Shown piece by piece: positions 18,141-26,198 of a stretch of 64,000 nucleotides of DNA. Location of the stretch: assembly GCF_040214835.1 (NCBI RefSeq), contig NZ_CP157874.1, positions 2,794,001 through 2,858,000 on the forward strand, in the 5' to 3' direction. Within the stretch, counting starts at the first letter, position 1. Each line of letters opens with the position of its first letter. Source of the stretch: Pseudomonas asiatica (GTDB lineage: Bacteria; Pseudomonadota; Gammaproteobacteria; Pseudomonadales; Pseudomonadaceae). Below the pieces are notes generated by a model that was not told where the DNA came from, did no database searches, and worked only from the letters and a program-made list of their open reading frames with translations. The translations under genes were made by a program, and so were the position numbers.

Positions 18141-18150
18141 ACCTGAAAAC

Positions 18151-19167
18151 CTATCCCCTGGGGTCGAACGCCTCGCGCAAGGCATCCCCGATAAACACCA
18201 GCAGCGACAGGATCACCGCCAGGGCAAAGAACGCGGTAAAGCCCAGCCACGGCGCCTCCAGGTGCTGTTTACCCTGGGTCACCAGCTCTCCCAGCGAAGC
18301 ACTCCCGGCCGGCATGCCGAACCCGAGAAAATCCAGCGCAGTCAGGGTGGTGATCGCCCCGGTCAGCATGAACGGCACATAGGTCAGCGTTGCGTTCATG
18401 GCATTGGGCAGGATGTGCCGCAGCATTACCTGGCTGTCTGGCAACCCCAGCGCCCTTGCGGCCTTCACGTACTCCAGGTTGCGACCGCGCAGGAACTCGG
18501 CGCGCACCACATCGACCAGGGTCAGCCAGGAGAACAGCGCCATGATCCCCAGCAGCCACCAGAAGTCCGGCTCGACGAACCCGCTGAGGATGATCAGCAG
18601 GTACAGCACCGGCAACCCCGACCACACCTCCAGCAGGCGCTGGCCGATCAGGTCGACCCAGCCGCCGTGGTAGCCCTGCAAAGCACCGGCCGCCACCCCG
18701 ATCAGCACGCTGACCACGGTCAGGGCGAAGGCGAACAGCAAGGATACCCGGGTGCCATACAGCACCCGGGCCAGCACGTCGCGGCCCTGGTCGTCGGTAC
18801 CCAGCCAGTTGCTCGCGCTCGGCGGGCTGGGGGTGGGCACCTGCAGGTCGTAGTTGGGGGTATCGGCGCTGAACGGGATGGGGGCGAACAGCATCCAGCC
18901 ACCTTGCTGCTCGATCAGCTGGCGTACATAGGCGCTGCGGTAGTCTGGCTGGAACGGCAGCTGGCCGCCGAACTGCTGCTCGGTGTAGCGCTTTAGCGCC
19001 GGCACGTACAGGTCGCCCTTGTAGCCCAGCAGCAGCGGTTTGTCGTTGGCCACCAGCTCGGCACACAAGCTCAGCAGCAGAAGGGCGGCGAACAGCCACA
19101 GCGAAACCCAGCCGAGGCGGTTGCGGCGAAAGCGTTGCAGGCGACGACGCGAGATCGGTGAAAGCAT
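18151..19167 (-). CDS. YejE-like peptide ABC transporter permease
   Basis: 338 residues: one N-terminal helix (about 20-40), a 90-residue periplasmic segment, then five helices. The ABC permease EAA-type loop is seen at EYVKAARALGLPDSQVMLRHILPNAM (approximately residues 233-258). This layout is that of YejE/OppC-type inner-membrane subunits that take up peptides. The ATG overlaps the stop of the preceding permease gene by one base. No ATP-binding subunit follows; the next gene on this strand is the unrelated activator beyond a REP pair. Confidence 0.9.
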   Translation of the reverse strand: MLSPISRRRLQRFRRNRLGWVSLWLFAALLLLSLCAELVANDKPLLLGYKGDLYVPALKRYTEQQFGGQLPFQPDYRSAYVRQLIEQQGGWMLFAPIPFSADTPNYDLQVPTPSPPSASNWLGTDDQGRDVLARVLYGTRVSLLFAFALTVVSVLIGVAAGALQGYHGGWVDLIGQRLLEVWSGLPVLYLLIILSGFVEPDFWWLLGIMALFSWLTLVDVVRAEFLRGRNLEYVKAARALGLPDSQVMLRHILPNAMNATLTYVPFMLTGAITTLTALDFLGFGMPAGSASLGELVTQGKQHLEAPWLGFTAFFALAVILSLLVFIGDALREAFDPRG

Positions 19168-20225
19168 CAGCGCGCCCTCGTGTCGAAGTCGATACGCGGG
19201 TCGAGCAGGGTGTACGACAGGTCACCGATCAGGCGGATCAGCAGGCCCGCCAGGGTGAAGATGAACAGCGTGCCGAACACCACCGGGTAATCCCGCGACA
19301 CGGCCGCCTCGTAGCTCATGCGGCCCAGGCCATCGAGCGAGAAGATCACCTCGATCAGCAACGAGCCGGCGAAGAACACCGTGATCAACGCCTGCGGCAA
19401 GCCGGCCACCACCAGCAGCATGGCATTGCGCAGCACGTGGCCATACAGCACCCGGCGTTGGCTCAGCCCCTTGGCGCGGGCGGTAACCACGTATTGCCGG
19501 GAAATCTCGTCGAGGAAGGCGTTTTTTGTCAGCAGCGTCAGGGTGGCGAAGCCGCCGATCACCAGGGCGCCGACCGGCAGCACCAGGTGCCAGAAGTAGT
19601 CAGCGACCTTGCCCAGCAGGCTGAGCTCGTCGAAGTTGTCCGAGACCAGGCCGCGCACCGGGAACCAGCTGAGCGAGGTGCCGCCGGCGAACAGCACGAT
19701 CAGCAACAGGGCGAACAGGAACGAGGGCAGGGCATAGCCGACCACGATCAGTGCACTGCTCCAGGCATCGAAGCGGCTGCCGTGGCGCACTGCCTTGCGG
19801 ATGCCCAGCGGGATCGACACCAGGTAGGTGATCAGCGTCGCCCAGAAGCCCAGCGACAGGGTGACCGGCAACTTGTCGAGGATCAGGTCGGTGACCTTGG
19901 CGCCGCGGAAGAAGCTGTTGCCGAAGTCCAGCCGGGCGTATTGGCCCAGCATCAACCACAGGCGCTCGGGGGCGGACTTGTCGAAGCCGTACTGGCGCTT
20001 GATCTCCTCGATCAGTTTCGGGTCCAGGCCACGGGTGGCCCGTGACTCGCCGTGCACCACCTCGGCCCGGGCACCGGGAGTGCCGCCGCCGATGCCCTGC
20101 AGGCGTGCCACCGCTTGCTCCACCGGGCCACCCGGCGCGGCCTGGACAATGGCAAAGTTGACCAGCAGGATCGCCAGCAGGGTCGGGATGATCAGCAACA
20201 GGCGGCGCAGGATGTAGGTGGTCAT
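19167..20225 (-). CDS. YejB-like peptide ABC transporter permease
   Basis: 352 residues: an N-terminal helix ([20 protein letters not shown]), a soluble insert at about 30-125 ([19 protein letters not shown]...[13 protein letters not shown]) and a five-helix core with the EAA-type loop [25 protein letters not shown] (about 246-270). The long insert is characteristic of YejB rather than OppB. ATG 20225 was chosen for [10 protein letters not shown]; it overlaps the end of the binding-protein gene by 4 bases. Works with the YejE-like subunit as the membrane channel. Confidence 0.92.
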   Translation of the reverse strand: MTTYILRRLLLIIPTLLAILLVNFAIVQAAPGGPVEQAVARLQGIGGGTPGARAEVVHGESRATRGLDPKLIEEIKRQYGFDKSAPERLWLMLGQYARLDFGNSFFRGAKVTDLILDKLPVTLSLGFWATLITYLVSIPLGIRKAVRHGSRFDAWSSALIVVGYALPSFLFALLLIVLFAGGTSLSWFPVRGLVSDNFDELSLLGKVADYFWHLVLPVGALVIGGFATLTLLTKNAFLDEISRQYVVTARAKGLSQRRVLYGHVLRNAMLLVVAGLPQALITVFFAGSLLIEVIFSLDGLGRMSYEAAVSRDYPVVFGTLFIFTLAGLLIRLIGDLSYTLLDPRIDFDTRAR

Positions 20226-22177
20226 GGCGAGGATTTCCGGCGTTCGGCCATTTGCGCGTTGGTCAGCGCGGTGGGGCTGACTTCCCACCAGGTGTCCAGG
20301 CCTTCGTCATAGGCAGCCTGGACCTTGGGCAGGCCGAAGCGGTTCCACCAGGCAGTGGAACTGCCCGGTGGGTAGTAGTTGGGGATCCAGTAGTAGTTCC
20401 ATTGCAGCACCCGGTCCAGGGCATGGGCGTGGTGCAGCATGTCGGCCTGGGTGTCGGCGCGCACTAGGCCGTCGATCAGGTGGTCCACGGCAGGGTCCTG
20501 CAGCACCATCAGGTTGCTCGACCCAGGGTCGTGGGCCGCTGCCGAGCCAAAATAGTTGTACAGCTCGGCGCCGGGCGACAGGGTGACCGGGTAGCCGGTG
20601 ACGATCATGTCGTAGTCACGCGCCATCAGGCGGTTGACGTACTGGGCCGAATCGACGTTGCGGATGTCCAGGGTCACGCCAATCTGTGCCAGGTTGCGCT
20701 TCCACGGCAGCAGCAGGCGCTCCATGCCTGCCTGGCCGTTGAGGAAGGTGAACGCCAGCGGCGTGCCCTGGCTGTTCACCAGGCGGTCGCCTTCGGGGCG
20801 CCAGCCGGCTTGTTCGAGCAGCGCCAGTGCCTGCAGCTGCTGCTTGCGGATGATCCCCGAACCATCGGTGACCGGGGCGGTGAAGACGGTGCTGAAGACT
20901 TCGTCCGGCACCTTGCCGCGCAACGGTTCGAGCAGTTTCAACTCGCCGGCATCCGGCAGTTGGCGGGCGGCCAGCGGTGTATTGGAGAAAACACTCTGCT
21001 GGCGGATGTACATGTTGCGCATCATCTGCCGGTTGCTCCACTCGTAGTCCCACAGCATGCCCAGCGCCTGGCGCACGCGACGGTCCTTGAACTGCGGCCG
21101 GTCGAGGTTGAACACGAAGCCTTGGGCCACCTGCGGTTTGGCCGGGCCCAGGTGGGCGCGCTGCAGGCGGCCGTCGTCCAGTTGCGCGCCGTTGTAGCCC
21201 AGGGTGTAGGCGGTGGCGGAGAATTCGCGGTTGTAGTCGTAGCCGCCGCCTTTGAGCACCTGCCGCGCCACTTCGGTATCACCGAAGTACTCGATGCGCA
21301 GCTTGTCGAAATTGTAGCGGCCACGGCTGACCGGCAGATCGCGCGCCCACCAGTTGGCGTCGCGCTCGAAGGTGATGCTGCGGCCGTTGTCGATGCGCCC
21401 GATACGGTACGGCCCGCTGCCGACCGGCTTGTCGAAACCGGCGCCGTTGGCAAAATCGCGCTGCTGCCAGTCGTGTTCGGGCAGTACCGGCAAGCTGGCG
21501 AGGTCCAGTGGCAGGGTGCGGCCGTGGTCAGGCTTGAAGTCGAAGCGCACGCTGTGTGGGCTTTCCACCACGATGGCGGCAACATCGGCGAACTGGGTGC
21601 GATACCTCAGGCTGCCCTTGCTCATCAGCAGCTCGAAGGTAAAGCGTACGTCCTCGGCGCGCACCGGCTTGCCATCGGCGAAGGTGGCGCGCGGGTCGAT
21701 CTCGAAACGCAGCCAGGCATCCTCCGGGCCGCGCTCCATGCGCCGGGCGATCAGGCCGTAGACGGTGTAGGGTTCATCGAACGAGCGCACGGCCAGTGGC
21801 GCGTACAGCAGGCCATCGACCTCGCTGACACCGATGCCTTTGTCGATGTACGGCAGGATATGGTCGAACTGGCCGATCTCGATGGCCGAGCGGCGCAGGA
21901 TGCCGCCTTTGGGGGCGTCGGGGTTGACGTAGTCGAAATGCTGGAAGCCGGCGTTGTAGCGGGGGGCTTCGCCGTAGACGGTGAGGGCGTGGGTGGAGGC
22001 GGCGTGGGCGTTGAAGCCAATGCAAAGCAAAAACAGCCAACACAAGACCTGTGGGAGCGGCGGTGCGCCGCTGCGCTTTACCCGCGAATGCGTCCGTCCA
22101 TGCAACGCCGTTGCCTGATCAGGCGCATTCGCGGGTAAAGCGCAGCGGCGCACCGCCGCTCCCACAGGGGATTTCAT
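20222..22177 (-). CDS. YejA-like periplasmic peptide-binding protein (start uncertain)
   Basis: About 610-650 residues, family SBP_bac_5: conserved runs are [13 protein letters not shown] near the mature N-terminus and [18 protein letters not shown] near the end. It captures peptides or related compounds for the YejB/YejE channel. The start is unusual. The only in-frame ATG is at 22177, but the first 43 or so codons from there run through a REP pair, and the hydrophobic signal sequence ([15 protein letters not shown]) begins just after it. A TTG or CTG at about 22043-22035 would give a normal signal peptide, with no good ribosome site in view. The REP pair seems to have landed at the 5' end of the gene. 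The body is intact, so the coding call is firm although the N-terminus is not. Confidence 0.88.
   Translation of the reverse strand: MKSPVGAAVRRCALPANAPDQATALHGRTHSRVKRSGAPPLPQVLCWLFLLCIGFNAHAASTHALTVYGEAPRYNAGFQHFDYVNPDAPKGGILRRSAIEIGQFDHILPYIDKGIGVSEVDGLLYAPLAVRSFDEPYTVYGLIARRMERGPEDAWLRFEIDPRATFADGKPVRAEDVRFTFELLMSKGSLRYRTQFADVAAIVVESPHSVRFDFKPDHGRTLPLDLASLPVLPEHDWQQRDFANGAGFDKPVGSGPYRIGRIDNGRSITFERDANWWARDLPVSRGRYNFDKLRIEYFGDTEVARQVLKGGGYDYNREFSATAYTLGYNGAQLDDGRLQRAHLGPAKPQVAQGFVFNLDRPQFKDRRVRQALGMLWDYEWSNRQMMRNMYIRQQSVFSNTPLAARQLPDAGELKLLEPLRGKVPDEVFSTVFTAPVTDGSGIIRKQQLQALALLEQAGWRPEGDRLVNSQGTPLAFTFLNGQAGMERLLLPWKRNLAQIGVTLDIRNVDSAQYVNRLMARDYDMIVTGYPVTLSPGAELYNYFGSAAAHDPGSSNLMVLQDPAVDHLIDGLVRADTQADMLHHAHALDRVLQWNYYWIPNYYPPGSSTAWWNRFGLPKVQAAYDEGLDTWWEVSPTALTNAQMAERRKSSP
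22048..22167. repeat. REP pair overlapping the 5' end of the yejA-like frame
   Basis: CCTGTGGGAGCGGCGGTGCG to TTTACCCGCGAATGCG on the left and the exact inverse CGCATTCGCGGGTAAAGCGC to CGCTCCCACAGG on the right; the arms are over 40 bases and nearly perfect. The heart differs from other REPs here by an added GCGGTGCGCCGCTGCGC hairpin. Confidence 0.92.
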
Positions 22178-22190
22178 CGGCTGCGAGGAC

Positions 22191-22472
22191 TTAGTCCTGG
22201 CGGCTGGTCACTTCGAGCAAGTGGTAGCCGAACTGGGTCTTCACCGGGCCTTGCACGGTATTGATCGGGGCGCTGAACACCACGGTGTCGAACTCCTTGA
22301 CCATCTGGCCCGGGCCGAACGAGCCCAGGTCACCGCCCTGGCGGCTGGACGGGCAGGTGGAGTTGGCTTTGGCGATTTCAGCGAAGTCGGCGCCTGCTTC
22401 GATCTGGGCTTTCAGTTCGTTGCATTTATCGATGCTGCTGACCAGGATGTGGCGGGCGGTTGCACGGGCCAT
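22191..22472 (-). CDS. ppiC: single-domain parvulin peptidyl-prolyl isomerase
   Basis: 93 residues, one cytosolic parvulin domain with ARHILVSSIDKCNELKAQI, NSTCPSSRQGGDLGSFGPG and GPVKTQFGYHLLEV. Length equals E. coli PpiC. ATG 22472 gives MARATARHILV; longer frames upstream have no support. A paralog is at 11066. It lies between the DAHP synthase and the peptide-transport genes on the same strand and may be read through into the latter, although the REP pair intervenes. Confidence 0.93.
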   Translation of the reverse strand: MARATARHILVSSIDKCNELKAQIEAGADFAEIAKANSTCPSSRQGGDLGSFGPGQMVKEFDTVVFSAPINTVQGPVKTQFGYHLLEVTSRQD

Positions 22473-22552
22473 GGGTACTGCTCCTTGGGGTAAAAAAGGC
22501 AAGCCTAGCGCACTTGTCCGGGGTATGTCTCGCCAGGCTTGCAACCCGCTGC

Positions 22553-23608
22553 CTAGAGTTTTTGTGCCGCCTCGCGCAACAGGGTTTCGGTCGAAGCCCA
22601 GCCCAGGCAACCGTCGGTGATCGACACGCCGTATTTCAGCGCGCCCTTGCCCAGCGCCTGGCAGCCGTCGAACAGGTGCCCTTCGATCATCACGCCGACG
22701 ATCGAACGGTCGCCGGCCAGGCGCTGCTCCAGCACATCGTTGAAAACCGCCGGCTGGCGCGCCGGGTCCTTGCCGCTGTTGGCATGGCTGCAATCGACCA
22801 TGATCCGCGCCTGCAGCCCGGCCTTGGCCAGCGCCTGGCGGGCCATGGCGATGCTGTTGGCGTCAAAGTTCGGGCCCTTGTGGCCGCCGCGCAGCACCAG
22901 GTGGGTGTCCGGGTTGCCCAAGGTCTCGATGATGGCCGGGTAGCCCTGCGCATCCATGCCGAAGTGGCGGTGCGGGTGGGCGGCGCTGCGCATGGCGTCG
23001 CTGGCGATGGCGATGCCGCCGTCGGTGCCGTTCTTGAAGCCGACCGGCAGCTCCAGGCCACTGACCATTTCGCGGTGGATCTGCGACTCGGTGGTGCGCG
23101 CGCCAATCGCGGCCCAGGCCAGAAGGTCATCGAAGTAGCCGGCGGCCATTGGCTGCAGCAGTTCGGTGGCAACCGGCAGGCCGCGTTCGATCATGTTCAG
23201 CATCAGCCCGCGGGACAGGGCGATGCCGGCGTGCATGTCGTCGCTGCCATCGAGGTGCGGGTCGTAGGCAAGGCCTTTCCAGCCGACCGTGGTGCGGGGT
23301 TTTTCGATGTAGGCGCGCATCACCAGCAGCAGCTTGTCGTCGACTTCGCGGCTGAGGGCGGCCAGGCGGTCGGCGTATTCCAGGGCCGAGCGCGGGTCGT
23401 GGATCGAGCACGGGCCAACGATCACCAGCAGGCGCTGGTCGCGGCCTTCGAGGATGTCGCGGATGGCCTGGCGGTGGGCATGGACTTGCTGGGTAAGTTC
23501 GCTGGACAGCGGCATTTGCTGTTTGAGCAGGTGCGGGCTGGGCAGGCGCTGGCTGACGGTGTTGTTGGCCGCTTGCGGCTGGGTCAGGGCGAGGCTGGAA
23601 GCTTGCAT
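22553..23608 (-). CDS. aroF: 3-deoxy-7-phosphoheptulonate (DAHP) synthase, class I
   Basis: 351 residues; condenses phosphoenolpyruvate with erythrose 4-phosphate in the first step of aromatic amino-acid synthesis. Class I (AroF/G/H) signatures: LLVIVGPCSIHDPRSALEYA (about 60-80), EKPRTTVGWKGL (about 104-115), GARTTESQIHREM, LRGGHKGPNFD and MVDCSHANSGKD with the metal-binding cysteine and histidines. ATG 23608 gives MQASSLALTQ; the longer frame upstream runs through the leader region. The 5' side carries two aromatic-rich small ORFs and an intrinsic terminator, indicating attenuation control by aromatic amino-acid supply. Confidence 0.95.
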   Translation of the reverse strand: MQASSLALTQPQAANNTVSQRLPSPHLLKQQMPLSSELTQQVHAHRQAIRDILEGRDQRLLVIVGPCSIHDPRSALEYADRLAALSREVDDKLLLVMRAYIEKPRTTVGWKGLAYDPHLDGSDDMHAGIALSRGLMLNMIERGLPVATELLQPMAAGYFDDLLAWAAIGARTTESQIHREMVSGLELPVGFKNGTDGGIAIASDAMRSAAHPHRHFGMDAQGYPAIIETLGNPDTHLVLRGGHKGPNFDANSIAMARQALAKAGLQARIMVDCSHANSGKDPARQPAVFNDVLEQRLAGDRSIVGVMIEGHLFDGCQALGKGALKYGVSITDGCLGWASTETLLREAAQKL

Positions 23609-23657
23609 GGCGTTTTTTCCCTGGGCGGACGGCGGGTTCTGGCCCGCATGGTCGGCC

Positions 23658-23807
23658 CTATCGAGGTGTTCGACAGATCGTTGAATTCGTATTGGCTGCT
23701 GCATTGCCACCTGTGGAAGACCGAACGGAGGCGGCAGGCTGGCCCGAACGGGATTGGCTAAATCGCCAGGCGTAGGTGTTTGCGTAGTAATAAGTGGCGT
23801 AGTTCAT
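23658..23807 (-). CDS. aromatic-rich leader ORF 2 (49 codons) upstream of aroF
   Basis: Starts at ATG 23807 with GAGG eight bases upstream and ends at TAG 23658, 49 bases before the aroF ATG. The first 16 residues are MNYATYYYANTYAWRF: five... six aromatic residue types counted as six tyrosine positions less one, i.e. Tyr at 3, 6, 7, 8 and 12, Trp at 14 and Phe at 16. The remainder is serine/alanine-rich and unremarkable. It lies downstream of the terminator at 23856-23887, so it is made only from read-through transcripts or from a second promoter. Too short for family assignment; the composition suggests a regulatory peptide whose translation reports tyrosyl-tRNA supply (inference). Confidence 0.6.
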   Translation of the reverse strand: MNYATYYYANTYAWRFSQSRSGQPAASVRSSTGGNAAANTNSTICRTPR

Positions 23808-23855
23808 GAATCTGTCCTCAATGTGAATCGGTGTTGTTCAAAGGCCTGAAAAGCA

Positions 23856-23887
23856 AAACCCCCGGTCGGGGAGCCGACCGGGGGTTT
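23856..23887 (-). terminator. intrinsic terminator (attenuator) in the aroF leader
   Basis: Perfect 14-bp stem: AAACCCCCGGTCGG (23856-23869) pairs with CCGACCGGGGGTTT (23874-23887), loop of four. On the minus strand it is followed by TTTTGCTTTT. It sits 56 bases after the stop of leader ORF 1 and 248 bases before aroF, the position expected of a transcription attenuator. Confidence 0.9.
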
Positions 23888-23943
23888 GAGTATTCTCATG
23901 TTCGGCGGCCCCTCGAAGGTGGGCGCCGTGTGGGTATCGGCGC

Positions 23944-24063
23944 CTAGTGGCTAAACCAATACCCAAAGTAATAGCTGGCAGGTGCCACGCAACTGGCAAC
24001 GGCCAGCACAGGGCGCAGGCTGCGACCGGTGTGGTTGGCGTGGTTGCGGGTGTGTTTCGGCAT
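23944..24063 (-). CDS. aromatic-rich leader peptide 1 of aroF attenuator (39 residues)
   Basis: Minus-strand ORF from ATG 24063 to TAG 23944, with GGAG six bases before the start. The N-terminal part is basic and histidine-rich (MPKHTRNHANHTGR); the end is ASYYFGYWFSH, with six aromatic codons in seven just before the stop. The codons for Gly-Tyr-Trp (GGGTATTGG, 23956-23964) can pair over nine bases, one of them G-U, with CCGATACCC at 23932-23940, giving a 1:2-type leader hairpin. The strong terminator follows 56 bases downstream. This is the organisation of trp/phe-type attenuators: stalling at Tyr, Phe or Trp codons would free the downstream segment and prevent termination before aroF. Confidence 0.82.
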   Translation of the reverse strand: MPKHTRNHANHTGRSLRPVLAVASCVAPASYYFGYWFSH

Positions 24064-24163
24064 GTTGCTCTCCAGTGAATGAGCCCGAGCTTACTTCAGT
24101 TCGGCCGGGCCATTCAATGGATAAATGCTATGGGGGTGATCAATTGTTTTTGTACCGCACGGT

Positions 24164-24715
24164 TCAATGGCCATAGCGCCCGACCAGGCTCTGCGCCCCT
24201 AGCGCGTGGCCTTGCAGCAGTTGCAGCAGGCCGCTGCGGTCCAGGCCTTCGGGCAGGGTGCCCAATGGCAGGTCGGTGGCGATCAGCGTCAGTGCGTAGT
24301 GGTGCGGGTTGTCGCCGGCGGGTGGGCAGGGGCCGCGGTAGCTGAGCGTGCCCCGCGAGTTGCGCCCCACGGTCACGCCTTGCCCGGTCAGCCCGGCGAC
24401 GCCTTCCTTCAACCCATCCTGGGCCGGGTCGATGTTGTAGGCGATCCAGTGGACCACGCCAATGCCCTTGCCGCCGTCCGGGTCGAACATGATCAGGGCC
24501 AGCGACTGGGTGCCTGCGGGGAGGTTGTCCCAGCTCAGTTGCGGGGTGCGCTCTTCGCCGGCACCACAGGCCGGGTCCGGGCCAACCTGTTGCAAGGCGA
24601 TCACGCCGCCATCGGTGAACGACGAAGAGCTGATCGACAGTGCGCCCTGGCCGCCAGCGACGGCCAGGGCGCTGCACGGCAGCAGGGCGGCGAGCAGCCA
24701 GGGTTTGAGGTTCAT
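24164..24715 (-). CDS. YbhB/YbcL-family PEBP-like exported protein
   Basis: 183 residues: signal peptide (MNLKPWLLAALLPCSALAVAGG, about 20 residues) and a phosphatidylethanolamine-binding-protein fold. Family features: LSWDNLPAGTQSLALIMFDPDGG (about 60-82), VVHWIAYNI and YRGPCPPAGDNPHHYALTLIATD (about 126-148). Bacterial homologs (YbhB, YbcL) are called Raf-kinase-inhibitor-like, but their bacterial role is not settled; the conserved pocket binds an anionic ligand. Monocistronic, reading away from the aroF leader. Confidence 0.9.
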   Translation of the reverse strand: MNLKPWLLAALLPCSALAVAGGQGALSISSSSFTDGGVIALQQVGPDPACGAGEERTPQLSWDNLPAGTQSLALIMFDPDGGKGIGVVHWIAYNIDPAQDGLKEGVAGLTGQGVTVGRNSRGTLSYRGPCPPAGDNPHHYALTLIATDLPLGTLPEGLDRSGLLQLLQGHALGAQSLVGRYGH

Positions 24716-24763
24716 GGTGAATCCTTGGCAGGGCGTTCCGGCGCAGTGTAGCCCAGGCCGGCC

Positions 24764-25072
24764 TCAATGGCTGTCCTGGTCCTCGGCGGTGCCACCCGAG
24801 TGCCCGGCGCCGGAGCCGGTGGCTTCGCCGGTGCTGTTGGAGCCACCAGCGGCGCCGTCGGCGGCATCGCTGTTGCTGCCGGTGTCGCTGCTGTCGTTGG
24901 CTTTGCTGCTGCCTGGGCTGTTGACGCTGCTGTCTTCACCGGCGGTCTTGCCACCGTACTGGTCGGTTTGCGGGCGGCTGTCGGTGTCTGTGTCGGTGGC
25001 GGCGAAGCTGGTGCCAGTGACGCTGGCAAGGGCAAGGGCAAGGCACAGTGAGAGTGGGCGAATGCGGATCAT
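24764..25072 (-). CDS. small exported Ser/Gly/Asp-rich protein
   Basis: 102 residues with a signal peptide (MIRIRPLSLCLALALASVTGTSFA) and a low-complexity acidic, Ser/Gly/Thr/Asp-rich mature part (SSDTGSNSDAADGAAGGS and similar). ATG 25072 has GGAG eight bases upstream. No family recognised. Such unstructured periplasmic proteins are common in Pseudomonas; the function is unknown. Confidence 0.7.
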   Translation of the reverse strand: MIRIRPLSLCLALALASVTGTSFAATDTDTDSRPQTDQYGGKTAGEDSSVNSPGSSKANDSSDTGSNSDAADGAAGGSNSTGEATGSGAGHSGGTAEDQDSH

Positions 25073-25218
25073 GGAACGTCTCCTTTGCGGATGATCTGTC
25101 ATTCGTTGGGCTGGGGGCGGGGAGTGGGGTGCCGTCTGGGCGACGGATGGTCATTGTTGCGGGCTGCCGTGCAGCCCGCTCGATTGCAAGGGGGCCGCGC
25201 AGGCCCCGAGGAAGGCGA

Positions 25219-26184
25219 TCAGCGGCAGTTGCCCGCCTTGCGATAACCCGCTGCCTGCGCCTCACCCTCTGTGGCGAAGGTGACCTGGTTCTTCGCGGTA
25301 ACCTGGGTATAGCCCGGGCAGCCGACGGAAAGGTGATAGACGTGGCTGTTGCGGTTGCCAAGCACCGCCCCCACCGACCCGGCACTGGCCAGGCTCGGCT
25401 TGGCCTCTGGCTTGGCAGCCTTCGCCGGCACCGCTTGTACCACGCCACTGCCGACCGGCTTGTAGTTGGCGGTCCATTTGCGTTCCCCGGTCACGAAGGG
25501 GTTGGCATGCCCCATGATCGCGGCAATGCGCCGGTCACGCTCTTTCTCCCAGGCCGACACCGGGTGCTGTTTGTCCCAGGCCATCAGCAACTGCTGCTGT
25601 TGGCGCGACATGCTCAGCTTGTAACGGTCGTACATGTAGAAGGTGGTGCGGGCGACCAGGCCTTTCACTTCGTCACGCGGTTCGGCAGCACGCTGTACGA
25701 AGTCGACCTTGGTGGAGCACTGCCCGTATTGCCCTGCATTGCCAGCAACCATGCCGTAGTTGAAATTGCTGCGGTCGCCGTTGACCTCGCCCACTGCCGG
25801 GTACAGGTTGAACAGGTCGGCCTCCATGGCGCGGAACACCGGGTCGTCATCCACGCAATGCTCGCGGCCACCGTTCTTCCAGCACTGGCGCTGGTTGCCG
25901 AAGGTGTAGGCCGGCACGATGTGCTCCCATTCGGTGCGTTCGGCGCGGTTCTGCTGCTTGCGTGTCTGATAGCCGCAAGAGGCGGCATCGATACGCCCGC
26001 CAGACTTGCCCACCCAGGCCCATTTGCAACCGCAGTACAGGTCGCCCATGGCACTGCTGGCCTGGTCCATGTACACCTTCTGCTTGGCCACCACCTTTGC
26101 CTCGGTGAAGGTCGCCGGTGGGCTGGCAAGGGCGGGCAGGGTAAAGGAAAACAGTAAGGATACGGCGTAAAGCAGTGATTTCAT
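25219..26184 (-). CDS. endA: periplasmic endonuclease I with C-terminal Cys/His domain
   Basis: 321 residues: signal peptide (MKSLLYAVSLLFSFTLPALA), then the endonuclease I domain (about 25-230) with TEWEHIVPAYTFG, FNLYPAVGEVNGDRSNFNYG and PRDEVKGLVARTTFYM, the His and Asn positions of the family active site. EndA cleaves double-stranded DNA in the periplasm. After an Ala/Lys/Pro linker (AVPAKAAKPEAKPS) there is an extra C-terminal module of about 45 residues with YHLSVGCPGYTQV and EAQAAGYRKAGNC, like the small Ada-type or nuclease-tail metal-binding repeats, absent from E. coli EndA. Start at 26184 gives the signal peptide; the longer frame lacks support. Confidence 0.9.
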   Translation of the reverse strand: MKSLLYAVSLLFSFTLPALASPPATFTEAKVVAKQKVYMDQASSAMGDLYCGCKWAWVGKSGGRIDAASCGYQTRKQQNRAERTEWEHIVPAYTFGNQRQCWKNGGREHCVDDDPVFRAMEADLFNLYPAVGEVNGDRSNFNYGMVAGNAGQYGQCSTKVDFVQRAAEPRDEVKGLVARTTFYMYDRYKLSMSRQQQQLLMAWDKQHPVSAWEKERDRRIAAIMGHANPFVTGERKWTANYKPVGSGVVQAVPAKAAKPEAKPSLASAGSVGAVLGNRNSHVYHLSVGCPGYTQVTAKNQVTFATEGEAQAAGYRKAGNCR

Positions 26185-26198
26185 GGGGAAAACATATT

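Noticed and set aside
23609-23657. GCGGG-CCAGAA-CCCGC hairpin between leader ORF 2 and aroF as a second terminator
   Set aside because: Only five base pairs and no T-tract on the minus strand.
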